Positions 46,246 through 55,922 of a stretch of DNA of 64,000 bases are shown one piece after another. The position numbers were made by a program, and so were the translations under genes. How positions within the stretch are numbered: position 1 is the first letter of the stretch; each line of letters begins with the position of its first letter. This stretch comes from Schleiferiaceae bacterium. GTDB lineage: Bacteria; Bacteroidota; Bacteroidia; Flavobacteriales; Schleiferiaceae. The notes under the pieces are model-generated. The model was not told the DNA's origin, did no database searches, and worked only from the letters and a program-made list of their open reading frames with translations. Location: NCBI GenBank assembly GCA_018402665.1, contig JAGYIN010000001.1, forward strand, positions 124,001 to 188,000, written 5' to 3'.

Positions 46246-46840
46246 TGATGGTAGGTTCTGTTAATGAGCCGATAGTTAAGGACTCGTTTGCAACTTTACT
46301 GAATGCTTGTGGGTAATTATCCGCAACATCTGCAAATACAGTCGCATATGGAGCACTCACCTCAAAGGTAGCAACATCAACCGCATTTTTATTAATCTTG
46401 CCCGCGTTCATTGTAAACAAACTATCCGTTCCTGGAATTTTAAGCAACGATTGTGCATTAAATCCTTCGCCGAACAATTGCACTGCAACTGGCTCTTGTC
46501 CTAAAACACGGAGTATGACAGAATCTTTATTCATCTGCTTCTGGTATACTTTATCGTAGTACATGAAGCTTGTATCCTTGCGCTCAATGATGCTGATCAC
46601 ACCCGTATCCACGAACGCAACGAGTTCATTGATATCTGAACAGAAAGCGCCGTTTTCAGTTTTGTAGGCCAATTGCGCCTCGCGAATATTTTCCAACTTC
46701 TCTGTAATGTCACAAATTCTAACACGCTCAATGCGCTGGAATTTAATGGGTTGCATGATGCTGTTGTAAATACGGTACGTGAAGTACGTCGAGAGAAGAA
46801 TGAGAACTACTTTAATTCCTAGTTGTACCTTTGAATTCAT
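46208..46840 (-). CDS. Single-TM membrane protein with pseudopilin-like soluble part
   Basis: N-terminal TM GIKVVLILLSTYFTY; IREAQLAYKTENGAFCSDINELVAFVDTG; overlaps the DUF3822 ORF. Confidence 0.7.
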   Translation of the reverse strand: MNSKVQLGIKVVLILLSTYFTYRIYNSIMQPIKFQRIERVRICDITEKLENIREAQLAYKTENGAFCSDINELVAFVDTGVISIIERKDTSFMYYDKVYQKQMNKDSVILRVLGQEPVAVQLFGEGFNAQSLLKIPGTDSLFTMNAGKINKNAVDVATFEVSAPYATVFADVADNYPQAFSKVANESLTIGSLTEPTISGNYENTYCKSE

Positions 46841-46885
46841 GGGTCTATATCAACAATTATAGCCCAAAACTACAATAATTTTTAA

Positions 46886-48316
46886 TTGCAATCACCTCAA
46901 AATACATATGCCGATCTGAAAGGCTTTTTTCCTTTTGATCCAACGGACGATCAGGACCAATTACTGCGGAAATTAGCGGTCTACCTCAGCATTCGACGCA
47001 TTCAACCCGAAGTAATGATCATTAAAGGATATGCGGGTACAGGAAAAACCACTTTGCTTAAAAGTGTGGTAGCTGTGCATAAAAAGCATAGCCGGAAGGT
47101 AAAGTTGATGGCGCCTACAGGTCGCGCCGCAAAAGTATTGAGCGGCGCCACAGGATTCCCTGCGCATACCATCCACCGAAGCTTGTATAGGCCGAAGGTG
47201 AGCTCGGGCGGCGCGGCAACATTTATTTTAGCCAACAACCCCAATAAGAATACCACGTTTATCGTGGATGAAGCCGGTTTGATCAGCACCCAAAGGGACC
47301 GTTCATTAGGGGAGCATTCGCTTCTAGAAGATTTGATACAATACATTTTTGAAGACCCTTCAAACCATCTCCTATTAGTAGGTGATCCCGCACAGTTGCC
47401 TCCTGTAGGCCAACCGCAAAGTCCCGCACTTTCGTCAGCGTTCTTTAACAATCAGATGGGACTACCGGCGACAGAGCACACCTTACGTCAGGTAACTCGA
47501 CAAGCATTAGACAGCTATATCCTGAAGAATGCCACGATGCTTCGTCAGTTGATTGAAGCCGACTCAAGTGATCCGCCTGTGTTTGAGGCCGGCGAAGATT
47601 TACTTCGAGTAGAAGACGGTTACCAATTACAAGAGATTTTCGAACAACTCTATACGGGCGATAGCAGCGGAAATACCATGGTAGTGCGCAGCAATAAAAA
47701 GGCGAACCAGTACAATCAAGGCATACGGGGCCGGATCAAATTCCAGGAGGAGCGCATTTCCGCCGGCGACCAATTCATGGTCGTAAAAAACAATTATTTC
47801 TGGCTGCCTGAATCAAGCCAAATGGGATTTATTGCAAATGGTGAAATCGGTGAGATAAAAAGCATCAGAAACATTCATGAACGGTACGGATTTACCTTTT
47901 GTGAGGCTACGGTAGTTTTTGTGGACTACCCCAAACAAGAAGCGATCGATGTAATCCTAAATCTCAGTGCGCTCGAAAGTGAAAGTCCCGCATTGAGCGG
48001 TGCGCAAAGCAACCGTCTGTATGAGCAGATGATGGCTAAATATTCTTACCGTGGTTCGAAAGGTAAAATGTACGAATCGGTCAAAAACGACCCGTATTTC
48101 AACGCACTTCAAATTAAATTCAGCTACGTCATCACTTGCCATAAAAGCCAAGGTGGGCAGTGGGAACATGTGGTTGTAGAGCATCCATATTTACCCGACG
48201 GACCCTCTCCTATTTACTACAAATGGCTGTATACGGCAATGACACGGGCCTCCACCAAAGTGTATCTTGTAGGGTTTCCTGAAGCATGGTTTGAAGGCGT
48301 ATCTTTGCAGCCTTGA
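46886..48316 (+). CDS. RecD-like ATP-dependent DNA helicase (UvrD_C_2-containing)
   Basis: IKGYAGTGKTTLLKSV, APTGRAAKVLS, LVGDPAQLPPVG, YVITCHKSQGGQWEHVVVE, YTAMTRASTKVYLVG; TTG start. Confidence 0.92.
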   Translation: MQSPQNTYADLKGFFPFDPTDDQDQLLRKLAVYLSIRRIQPEVMIIKGYAGTGKTTLLKSVVAVHKKHSRKVKLMAPTGRAAKVLSGATGFPAHTIHRSLYRPKVSSGGAATFILANNPNKNTTFIVDEAGLISTQRDRSLGEHSLLEDLIQYIFEDPSNHLLLVGDPAQLPPVGQPQSPALSSAFFNNQMGLPATEHTLRQVTRQALDSYILKNATMLRQLIEADSSDPPVFEAGEDLLRVEDGYQLQEIFEQLYTGDSSGNTMVVRSNKKANQYNQGIRGRIKFQEERISAGDQFMVVKNNYFWLPESSQMGFIANGEIGEIKSIRNIHERYGFTFCEATVVFVDYPKQEAIDVILNLSALESESPALSGAQSNRLYEQMMAKYSYRGSKGKMYESVKNDPYFNALQIKFSYVITCHKSQGGQWEHVVVEHPYLPDGPSPIYYKWLYTAMTRASTKVYLVGFPEAWFEGVSLQP

Positions 48317-48326
48317 ACCTATTGAT

Positions 48327-48884
48327 ATGAAATACATCATCGCCCGATTTGTTTTCTTCGTTACCGGTTGGAAACTTGCGGCTACCCCAGAAGATATTAA
48401 GGCATCACAAAATTCTGTGATGATTGCAGCTCCGCATACCTCGAACTACGATTTAGTCTATGCCGTGGGTGCTTTTTGGCTCATGCGTCTTCCTTTAAAA
48501 TTCTTCATAAAAGACTTTTATACCCAATGGTACTTCTTCGGCTTTTTCACATCGATGGGAGCCATAGGTGTGAATAGGAGTAAACGAAACAATCTGGTGG
48601 AGCATGCAGCCGAGTTGCTGCAATCGGATAAAAACATGACCTTAGTGGTACCTGCCGAGGGGACGCGGAAGCGCGTCGAAAAATGGAAGACCGGTTTCTA
48701 TCAAATTGCCAAAAAGGCAGGGACACCCATTTCTTTAGGTTTTCTAGACTACGAAAAGAAACATGCCGGCATTTTGAAGGTGATTCCCTGTGGCGAGGAA
48801 TTGGACACCTTCATGGAGATTGAAAAATCCTACAAAAACGTGGTGGGCAAACATCCGAAACTGTACAATAAAAAGATCTTTTAA
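48327..48884 (+). CDS. 1-acyl-sn-glycerol-3-phosphate acyltransferase family protein
   Basis: IAAPHTSNYDLVYAVGAF, VNRSKRNNLVEHAAELL, VPAEGTRKRVEKWKTGFYQIA. Confidence 0.88.
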   Translation: MKYIIARFVFFVTGWKLAATPEDIKASQNSVMIAAPHTSNYDLVYAVGAFWLMRLPLKFFIKDFYTQWYFFGFFTSMGAIGVNRSKRNNLVEHAAELLQSDKNMTLVVPAEGTRKRVEKWKTGFYQIAKKAGTPISLGFLDYEKKHAGILKVIPCGEELDTFMEIEKSYKNVVGKHPKLYNKKIF

Positions 48885-49330
48885 TGGGCTTCCCAACGTT
48901 GCTTTTTTCCTCAGAAATCGCGTCAGCGGTGGAATTGCGTGAAACAACAAATGGGATGGAAATTTGGGACCCCATTCGCAAGAAATGGCTCATTGCCGTA
49001 CCAGAGGAATGGGTACGCCAGCATTGCATTACCTATTTAGAGGCGTTGGGATTCCATAAAAGCAATATGAGTACGGAAGCAGGGGTTCAAACAGGGTTCA
49101 AACAGAAGAGAACGGATATTATAGCCGGCAAGGGTGGAATACCGATTATTCTCGTCGAATGCAAAGCGCCGTCTGTAAAACTAAGTCAAACTACTTTTAA
49201 CCAGGCCTTTAACTACAATCAAAGTGTGAAAGCGCCCTACCTCTGGCTCACCAATGGACTGCAACATCTGTATTGGGACTGTACTAAAAATGTGCAATGC
49301 GCCGCTTTACCCTTATCGGAGTCGGTCTAA
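48884..49330 (+). CDS. Standalone type I restriction enzyme HsdR N-terminal-like nuclease domain protein
   Basis: IWDPIRKKWLIAVPEEWVRQHCITYL, KQKRTDIIAGKGGIPIILVECKAPSVKL (PD-(D/E)XK D...ECK). Confidence 0.88.
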   Translation: MGFPTLLFSSEIASAVELRETTNGMEIWDPIRKKWLIAVPEEWVRQHCITYLEALGFHKSNMSTEAGVQTGFKQKRTDIIAGKGGIPIILVECKAPSVKLSQTTFNQAFNYNQSVKAPYLWLTNGLQHLYWDCTKNVQCAALPLSESV

Positions 49331-49708
49331 ACTGCGTACTTTTTTCTCGTCTTTTTGAATGCCTTTGGAGGCTAAATAGGCGAAAACAATGCTCACAAAG
49401 GGAGCGGCGGCACCCCAACGGGCTGCGGCACCCTCTGTGGCTAGAATGGCTTGTATGATAAAGCCTATGGCTGCGAGGGCACTGAGCATGCCTAATCGGA
49501 CTACAATAAGTTGAAATTTACGGTTGCTGTACAATAAAACGGCTCCGCTGAACAATGACATCCCTAATCCAAAAGTTAAAAAGGTGTACATACCTGCAGT
49601 AGCTCTAAACACTTCCGATGTCGTGGCATAAAGAGGCAATATAAATGCACCTAGGGTACTGATTATCGCTGCACAAAAAAGATAGAGGGTCTGGATGCGT
49701 TGGATCAT
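49313..49708 (-). CDS. DUF4293 family membrane protein
   Basis: MIQRIQTLYLFCAAIIST start, 4 TM segments, typical of the family. Confidence 0.83.
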   Translation of the reverse strand: MIQRIQTLYLFCAAIISTLGAFILPLYATTSEVFRATAGMYTFLTFGLGMSLFSGAVLLYSNRKFQLIVVRLGMLSALAAIGFIIQAILATEGAAARWGAAAPFVSIVFAYLASKGIQKDEKKVRSLDRLR

Positions 49709-49849
49709 GGAACTCAAATTAGTTGCACAAAGTTGAAAAAAATATGTTGCCAATTTTCATTTAATCTCCAAATCTCACTATTATTGTTCCGTAGAGCAAA
49801 ATAACCATCGAGCACCGGCTCAACTTCTACCTATTCTATCCCAAAAAAC

Positions 49850-51427
49850 ATGTTGACTGAAAACGAATTACAGGCCCGTAAATTGCCTGAACTAAAGGAC
49901 TTAGGAGCTTCTCTTGATATTCCAAAAGCCCGTTATATGAATAAAGGCGAACTCGTTGGCGCCATTCTGAGTAAAACTGGTCAATCCTCATCAGCAGGAA
50001 AAAGCCCACAAAGCCCAACACAATTGGACCGCAAGGTGCAAACCGAAGGGCAAGAAGAAAATAAAAAAGAACAGACTACTCAGCGCGAAAAGCGAGTGCC
50101 AAACGCAAAACGACCCGAGCAACCTCGTCGTGAAAACAGTGATCGTGCGGTTAAGGGCCCACGAACTGAAAAGGGCGACCGACCAGAGCGTGCTGAGCGA
50201 CCAGAGAAAGCTGAGCATCAGGAAAAAGGACCTCGCAACACCAACAACAACGGAAACCGAGATAATGCACCTCGTGAACAGCGCAATAAACGTAGACCTA
50301 AAGAATTTCATTTTGAAGGCATCATTGCGAATGAAGGGGTACTAGAAATCATGCCGGACGGCTATGGATTCTTAAGAAGTTCAGATTTTAATTACCTGAA
50401 TTCGCCTGATGATATTTATGTCAGTCAAAATCAGATTCGCGGTATGGGTCTGAAGACTGGAGATACCATTACTGGTGAAGTTCGTCCGCCGCGCGAAGGT
50501 GAAAAATACTTCCCGTTAGTTAAGGTCAACAGCATCAATGGACGAACTCCAGAATATGTTCGTGACCGTGTTGCTTTCGAGCATCTGACGCCACTTTTCC
50601 CAAATGAGAAATTTGACATTACAACGAGAAGAAGCACAGAATCGACTCGAATCATCGACCTGTTCTCCCCTATTGGAAAAGGACAGCGTGGATTGATTGT
50701 AGCACAGCCGAAAACAGGTAAGACTACTTTGATGAAAGAGCTTGCCAACGCTATTGCGGCCAACCATCCAGAGGCTTACATGATTGTACTTTTGATTGAC
50801 GAACGTCCAGAAGAGGTTACAGACATGAGTCGCAGTGTGAATGCAGAAGTAGTAGCATCCACATTTGACGAGCCGGCTGATCACCACGTGAAGGTGGCAA
50901 ACATCGTTTTAGAGAAAGCGAAGCGAATGACAGAATGTGGTCACGATGTGATCATCATGCTCGATAGTATTACACGTTTAGCTCGTGCATACAATACGGT
51001 GAGTCCTGCCTCTGGTAAGATTTTATCTGGTGGTGTGGACGCTAACGCTCTGCAACGTCCAAAACGTTTCTTCGGAGCCGCTCGTAATATCGAAGGCGGT
51101 GGTTCTTTAACCATTTTAGCCACGGCACTTATTGATACCGGTTCGAAAATGGATGAAGTTATTTTTGAAGAGTTCAAGGGTACGGGTAATATGGAGATGC
51201 AATTGGATCGTAAGATTGCCAACCGTAGAATTTGGCCGGCCATCAACCTTACGGAAAGTGGCACACGTAAAGAAGATCTTCTCCTTGCGCCAGATGTGCT
51301 TCAACGCATGTGGGTTTTAAGAAAGTATCTTGCAGATATGACCCCAATCGAGGCAATGGAATTTTTAAGCGATCGCGTTCGAAAGACAAAAGACAATGCG
51401 GAGTTCTTAATCTCCATGAATGGATAA
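49850..51427 (+). CDS. rho: Transcription termination factor Rho with long disordered insertion
   Basis: Rho_N-like [92 protein letters not shown]. Confidence 0.98.
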   Translation: MLTENELQARKLPELKDLGASLDIPKARYMNKGELVGAILSKTGQSSSAGKSPQSPTQLDRKVQTEGQEENKKEQTTQREKRVPNAKRPEQPRRENSDRAVKGPRTEKGDRPERAERPEKAEHQEKGPRNTNNNGNRDNAPREQRNKRRPKEFHFEGIIANEGVLEIMPDGYGFLRSSDFNYLNSPDDIYVSQNQIRGMGLKTGDTITGEVRPPREGEKYFPLVKVNSINGRTPEYVRDRVAFEHLTPLFPNEKFDITTRRSTESTRIIDLFSPIGKGQRGLIVAQPKTGKTTLMKELANAIAANHPEAYMIVLLIDERPEEVTDMSRSVNAEVVASTFDEPADHHVKVANIVLEKAKRMTECGHDVIIMLDSITRLARAYNTVSPASGKILSGGVDANALQRPKRFFGAARNIEGGGSLTILATALIDTGSKMDEVIFEEFKGTGNMEMQLDRKIANRRIWPAINLTESGTRKEDLLLAPDVLQRMWVLRKYLADMTPIEAMEFLSDRVRKTKDNAEFLISMNG

Positions 51428-51459
51428 AAAAAGCCCGCTCGATGAGCGGGCTTTTTTTT
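51426..51459. terminator. Bidirectional intrinsic terminator
   Basis: AAAAAAAGCCCGCTCGATGAGCGGGCTTTTTTTT between rho and the ABC exporter. Confidence 0.88.
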
Positions 51460-53218
51460 ACTCCACCGAAGCGAACTGCTTCTCGTATAAATTGTAATAC
51501 GCGCTTCCTTTATCTAGGAGTTGCTGATGATTCCCCATCTCAACCACTCGTCCTTTATCAAGAACGATGATTCTATCCGCGTGCTGTATCGTTGAAAGAC
51601 GGTGTGCGATGATCACTGATGTTCTGTTTTGCGTAAGAGCGATCAACGCACTTTGAATGAGTTCTTCTGTATGCGAGTCGATGGACGATGTGGCCTCATC
51701 TAAAATAAGTACTGCGGGGTTGGTGATGTATGCCCTCAGAAAGGCCAATAACTGGCGCTGACCGGCAGAAAGTACACCACCGCGTTCCTGCACATTATAA
51801 TCTAAACCATCAGGCAGCCCTTCTATAAATTCCGAAATGCCAATAGCCGCTGCAGCTTTCAAAATGGCTTCATCGCTAATGGTTTCATCACCTAAAAGAA
51901 TGTTTGACCGAACCGTATCTGAAAACAAAAAGACGTCTTGCAATACTAGAGCCAACTGCTGTCGTAAATCATGCAGGTCCAATTCTTTCAACTCTTCGCC
52001 GTCGATAGACACACGTCCTTTCGCATACGGGTAAAAACCCATGAGAATGGAAATAATGGTGCTCTTCCCTGCACCAGTTGCTCCAACAACTGCAACCGTC
52101 TCACCAGGCGCTACAGCGAAGCTCACGTCGTGAAGTATGGGCTCGCCTTCATTGTAATGGAAGTCTACCGATTCAAAGGCAATTGCCCCCTTCAATGGAC
52201 GCAGGCGCTTTGTACCGTTTACTTCGCGCTCGTGATCACTTTCAAGAAGCTTGAGGACGCGCTCTGAAGCAACCATACCCATTTGCAAAGTGTTGAATCG
52301 GTCCGCGAGTTGACGCAGTGGACGGAATAACATACCGATAAAGATGATCATCGCGGTCAGCTCTCCTACCGTTACAGCACCACCCTGGGCAGCATTCATA
52401 CCGCCATACCACACGGCTAAACCTATAGAAATGGCACTGAGCACTTCAATGATAGGAAAGAACAATGCATAGTAGAAAATGCTTTCAATATTCGCATCAC
52501 GGTGACGCGCATTGATGGTGCGAAATTTTTGAGACTCTTGCTGCTCACGGCCAAAAGCCTGGACGACATTCATGCCACCAAGGTGCTCTTGAACGAATGT
52601 ATTGAGGTTTGAAACCTCCGAACGCACGCGCTGAAATGCCCCCTTTATCCCACGCTGGAACCAACGCGTTGCGATGAATAACACCGGAATAATAGATAAG
52701 CTAATGAGTACAAGAATGGGATTAAAATAAAAGAACATCGCGACAAGCATGACTACAATGCGGAAAAGGTCTCCGAAGATGACGAGAATGCCTTGCGAAA
52801 ATATTTCTGCTATGGTTTCGATATCTGAAACGACTCGGGTGACCAATTGGCCGATGGGTGTGCGGTCGTAAAACCCCAGCTTGAAGGATTGCAATTTATC
52901 ATACAGCTCGATCCGAATGTCTTTGATGATACTCTGACCCAGCCAGTTTGCGGCGTACATAAAACCAAATTGGCCCAAGCTTTCCAGTACAAGCAAGCCC
53001 ACCAACCACAGACTCAACTTCACTAAATAAGGACCGTCTAAAGCCAAAATAGCATCATCGATGATCATCTTCGTGATGATGGGTCGCGCCGTTCCTAAAG
53101 CACCAAGCACCACTGTGAGCACCACAGCACCCCAAAACAATGCTTGATAAGGACGGGCATATGCCATGACCTTAGTAAACAGTTTAAAATCGAACGCCTT
53201 CCCGCCTACTTTAGACAT
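51458..53218 (-). CDS. ABC exporter, fused permease/ATPase (MsbA-like)
   Basis: TM domain, Walker A VGATGAGKSTII, signature LSAGQRQLLAFLRA, Walker B VLILDEATSSID. Confidence 0.94.
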   Translation of the reverse strand: MSKVGGKAFDFKLFTKVMAYARPYQALFWGAVVLTVVLGALGTARPIITKMIIDDAILALDGPYLVKLSLWLVGLLVLESLGQFGFMYAANWLGQSIIKDIRIELYDKLQSFKLGFYDRTPIGQLVTRVVSDIETIAEIFSQGILVIFGDLFRIVVMLVAMFFYFNPILVLISLSIIPVLFIATRWFQRGIKGAFQRVRSEVSNLNTFVQEHLGGMNVVQAFGREQQESQKFRTINARHRDANIESIFYYALFFPIIEVLSAISIGLAVWYGGMNAAQGGAVTVGELTAMIIFIGMLFRPLRQLADRFNTLQMGMVASERVLKLLESDHEREVNGTKRLRPLKGAIAFESVDFHYNEGEPILHDVSFAVAPGETVAVVGATGAGKSTIISILMGFYPYAKGRVSIDGEELKELDLHDLRQQLALVLQDVFLFSDTVRSNILLGDETISDEAILKAAAAIGISEFIEGLPDGLDYNVQERGGVLSAGQRQLLAFLRAYITNPAVLILDEATSSIDSHTEELIQSALIALTQNRTSVIIAHRLSTIQHADRIIVLDKGRVVEMGNHQQLLDKGSAYYNLYEKQFASVE

Positions 53219-53219
53219 G

Positions 53220-53969
53220 CTAGAGGTTGTTATAAGTTACTTGTGTTAGGTATAAGCCTTGCGCAGGGGCACTTGTTCCCATAGCGCCTCTGTTTTTTTG
53301 CATTATCCGCGCTTTAAATTCTTCCACCGACCATTTACCACGCCCGACCTCAAAGAGCGACCCTACTATGGCACGAACCATGTTACGGAGGAAACGGTCT
53401 GCGGTGATGTGGAAGATCAACACATCGCCTTCCATTACCCATTCTGCGCGCGTGACCGAACAAATGGTCGTTTTGTTGTCGGATCCGGCTTTGCAAAAAC
53501 TGGCGAAATCCGTTTCCATGAGCAGCGATTTTGCCGCTTCATTCATACGCTCAATATCTGGTAATCGCTCAATCATCCAAGCATTATTCCGCCAGAAGGG
53601 CGAACCGGAAGGGCAAAGGATGTATTCGTAGCTGCGTGCGGTTGCATCGAATCGTGCGTGCCAGTCGGAGGGCACTTCACGTGCCTCGTAAATGCGAATG
53701 GCCGGGTCGAGAAACCTATTGAGGCGGTGCACCAATTGGTCCAAATCCAATGTCCCTGCTCCCAATTCTGGTGACCAATCGAAATGCACGAACATTTCTT
53801 TCGCATGTACACCTGTATCCGTCCTACCTGCACCCATGGTCTGAATGGGCTGCCGCAAGAGCTTACTTAGGGCATCATCGAGATCACCCTGAACCGTACG
53901 GTCCTTCGGCTGAATTTGCCAACCGCAAAAGGGTGCGCCATCGTAGGCCAATCTCAAGAGTGTACGCAT
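53220..53969 (-). CDS. truA: tRNA pseudouridine(38-40) synthase TruA
   Basis: RLAYDGAPFCGWQIQP, GAGRTDTGVHAKEMFVHFD, FLRNMVRAIVGSLFEVGRGK; start set at MRTLLRL. Confidence 0.95.
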   Translation of the reverse strand: MRTLLRLAYDGAPFCGWQIQPKDRTVQGDLDDALSKLLRQPIQTMGAGRTDTGVHAKEMFVHFDWSPELGAGTLDLDQLVHRLNRFLDPAIRIYEAREVPSDWHARFDATARSYEYILCPSGSPFWRNNAWMIERLPDIERMNEAAKSLLMETDFASFCKAGSDNKTTICSVTRAEWVMEGDVLIFHITADRFLRNMVRAIVGSLFEVGRGKWSVEEFKARIMQKNRGAMGTSAPAQGLYLTQVTYNNL

Positions 53970-54003
53970 TACATTTGAATAGAATTCACGCAAAGGTACG
54001 CTT

Positions 54004-54540
54004 GTGACACTCAAAAGGACAAAAATCCTATTACTCTCTGATACGCACAGTCATATGGACGAAAGAATCCTAGACTATGCCGCTGGCGTAGATATGATAT
54101 GGCATGCCGGAGATATCGGCAATCACGACGGAATGGATGCGCTTGAAGCATTGGGCAAACCCTTAATTGCCGTTTATGGGAATATCGATGACCATACCAT
54201 GCGCAGCCGCTACCCACTGCATCAGAAATTCGTGTTGAATGGCGTAAAGGTTTGGATTACACACATAGGTGGCTATCCCCCGCGCTACAACAACAGAACC
54301 CGCGATGGGCTGAAGAAAGAAAAACCGGATGTGTTTATATGCGGACACAGCCATATTTTAAAGGTCGTTTACGACAAGCATATCGATTGCTTGCACATGA
54401 ATCCCGGTGCGGCCGGAATCCACGGTTTTCACAAGATGCGTACGATGCTCCGGTTCGAATTGGTCCAAGAAGGGGACGAAAAAGGAAAAGTCACGAACCT
54501 TGAGGTCATAGAATTAGGAAAACGCGGTCAACTCCTTTAA
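54004..54540 (+). CDS. YfcE/MJ0936-type metallophosphoesterase
   Basis: ILLLSDTHSHMD, WHAGDIGNHDG, VYGNIDDH, FICGHSHILK, HMNPGAAG. Confidence 0.92.
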   Translation: MTLKRTKILLLSDTHSHMDERILDYAAGVDMIWHAGDIGNHDGMDALEALGKPLIAVYGNIDDHTMRSRYPLHQKFVLNGVKVWITHIGGYPPRYNNRTRDGLKKEKPDVFICGHSHILKVVYDKHIDCLHMNPGAAGIHGFHKMRTMLRFELVQEGDEKGKVTNLEVIELGKRGQLL

Positions 54541-54563
54541 TTTTGCGTTTTAATAGCCTTGCA

Positions 54564-55913
54564 ATGTCTACAGCTTTACATGCCATCACACCCGTTGACG
54601 GTCGGTATGCTTCGAAAACCGAAGCCCTTTCTCAATACTTTTCGGAATTCGCGCTGATCAAATATCGGGTTCGCGTCGAAATCGAATACTTTATCGCCTT
54701 GTGCGAAAGCGACTTACCTCAACTCACGGGTGTTGATCATAAGCATTTTGATGCCTTGCGTGCGATCTACATGGACTTTAGCACGGAAGATGCACAGAAA
54801 ATAAAGGATATTGAAAAGGTTACGAACCACGATGTAAAGGCGGTTGAATACTTTATTAAAGAAGCTTTTGAAGCACTGGGATTAAGCCAATTTCAAGAGT
54901 TTATCCACTTTGGACTTACTTCTCAGGACATCAACAACACGTCCGTTCCTTTATCCGTGAAAGAGGCACTGGAAGAGGTGATCTGCCCTTCAATTGAAGC
55001 ACTTATTGAAGCTATAGAGTCGAGTGCAAAGGCCTGGGAAGCCATTCCGCTCTTAGCGCGAACCCACGGTCAGCCGGCATCTCCGACGACCTTGGGCAAG
55101 GAGTTTAATGTATTCACCTCACGTCTTCGCGGGCAACTCGCGCAACTAAAAGCCGTACCCCACAGCGCGAAGTTTGGAGGGGCAACGGGCAACTTTAATG
55201 CGCACACCGTGGCCTATCCAGGACGCGATTGGCACCGTTGGGGAGATGCTTTTGTAAGCAACCACCTAGGACTGCAACGCAGCTACCCTACGACACAGAT
55301 CGAACATTATGATAATATTGCAGCTCAATTCGATGCCCTGAAACGCATCGACAATATCTTTATTGACCTTTGCCGTGACGTTTGGACCTACGTAAGTATG
55401 GATTACTTCAAACAAAAAATCAAAGACGGCGAGGTGGGGTCCTCTGCCATGCCTCACAAAGTGAATCCGATTGATTTTGAAAATGCAGAAGGGAACCTGG
55501 GGCTTGCCAACGCGCTGTTTGAGCACCTCGCTGGAAAACTACCTATATCGCGCTTGCAGCGTGACCTTACAGATTCTACTGTTTTACGTAATGTAGGTGT
55601 TCCATTTGGCCACCTTCTGATCGCCATAGCCTCCATGAACAAGGGATTGGGTAAACTCTTAGTGAATGAGGGTAAAATCGCTGCAGATCTGGAAGCGAAT
55701 TGGGCCGTAGTTGCGGAAGCCATCCAAAACATCCTGCGCAGAGAGGGCTATCCGAAGCCTTATGAAGCGCTCAAGGCTTTAACGCGTACAAATAGTGCTA
55801 TAACTGCATTAAGCATCTCTGAATTTATTGATACCTTAGAGATAAACGATACCGTTAAAGCCGAGCTCAAACAAATCACCCCGAGCAATTACATCGGTCA
55901 GGTACGAAGCTAA
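54564..55913 (+). CDS. purB: Adenylosuccinate lyase
   Basis: HAITPVDGRYASKTEALSQYFSEFALIKYRV, FGLTSQDINNTSVPL, GSSAMPHKVNPIDFENAEGNLGLAN. Confidence 0.97.
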   Translation: MSTALHAITPVDGRYASKTEALSQYFSEFALIKYRVRVEIEYFIALCESDLPQLTGVDHKHFDALRAIYMDFSTEDAQKIKDIEKVTNHDVKAVEYFIKEAFEALGLSQFQEFIHFGLTSQDINNTSVPLSVKEALEEVICPSIEALIEAIESSAKAWEAIPLLARTHGQPASPTTLGKEFNVFTSRLRGQLAQLKAVPHSAKFGGATGNFNAHTVAYPGRDWHRWGDAFVSNHLGLQRSYPTTQIEHYDNIAAQFDALKRIDNIFIDLCRDVWTYVSMDYFKQKIKDGEVGSSAMPHKVNPIDFENAEGNLGLANALFEHLAGKLPISRLQRDLTDSTVLRNVGVPFGHLLIAIASMNKGLGKLLVNEGKIAADLEANWAVVAEAIQNILRREGYPKPYEALKALTRTNSAITALSISEFIDTLEINDTVKAELKQITPSNYIGQVRS

Positions 55914-55922
55914 ACCTATATT

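Noticed and set aside
48884-49330. Type I restriction-modification locus
   Set aside because: Only the HsdR N-terminal domain is present, with no motor domain, HsdM or HsdS nearby.
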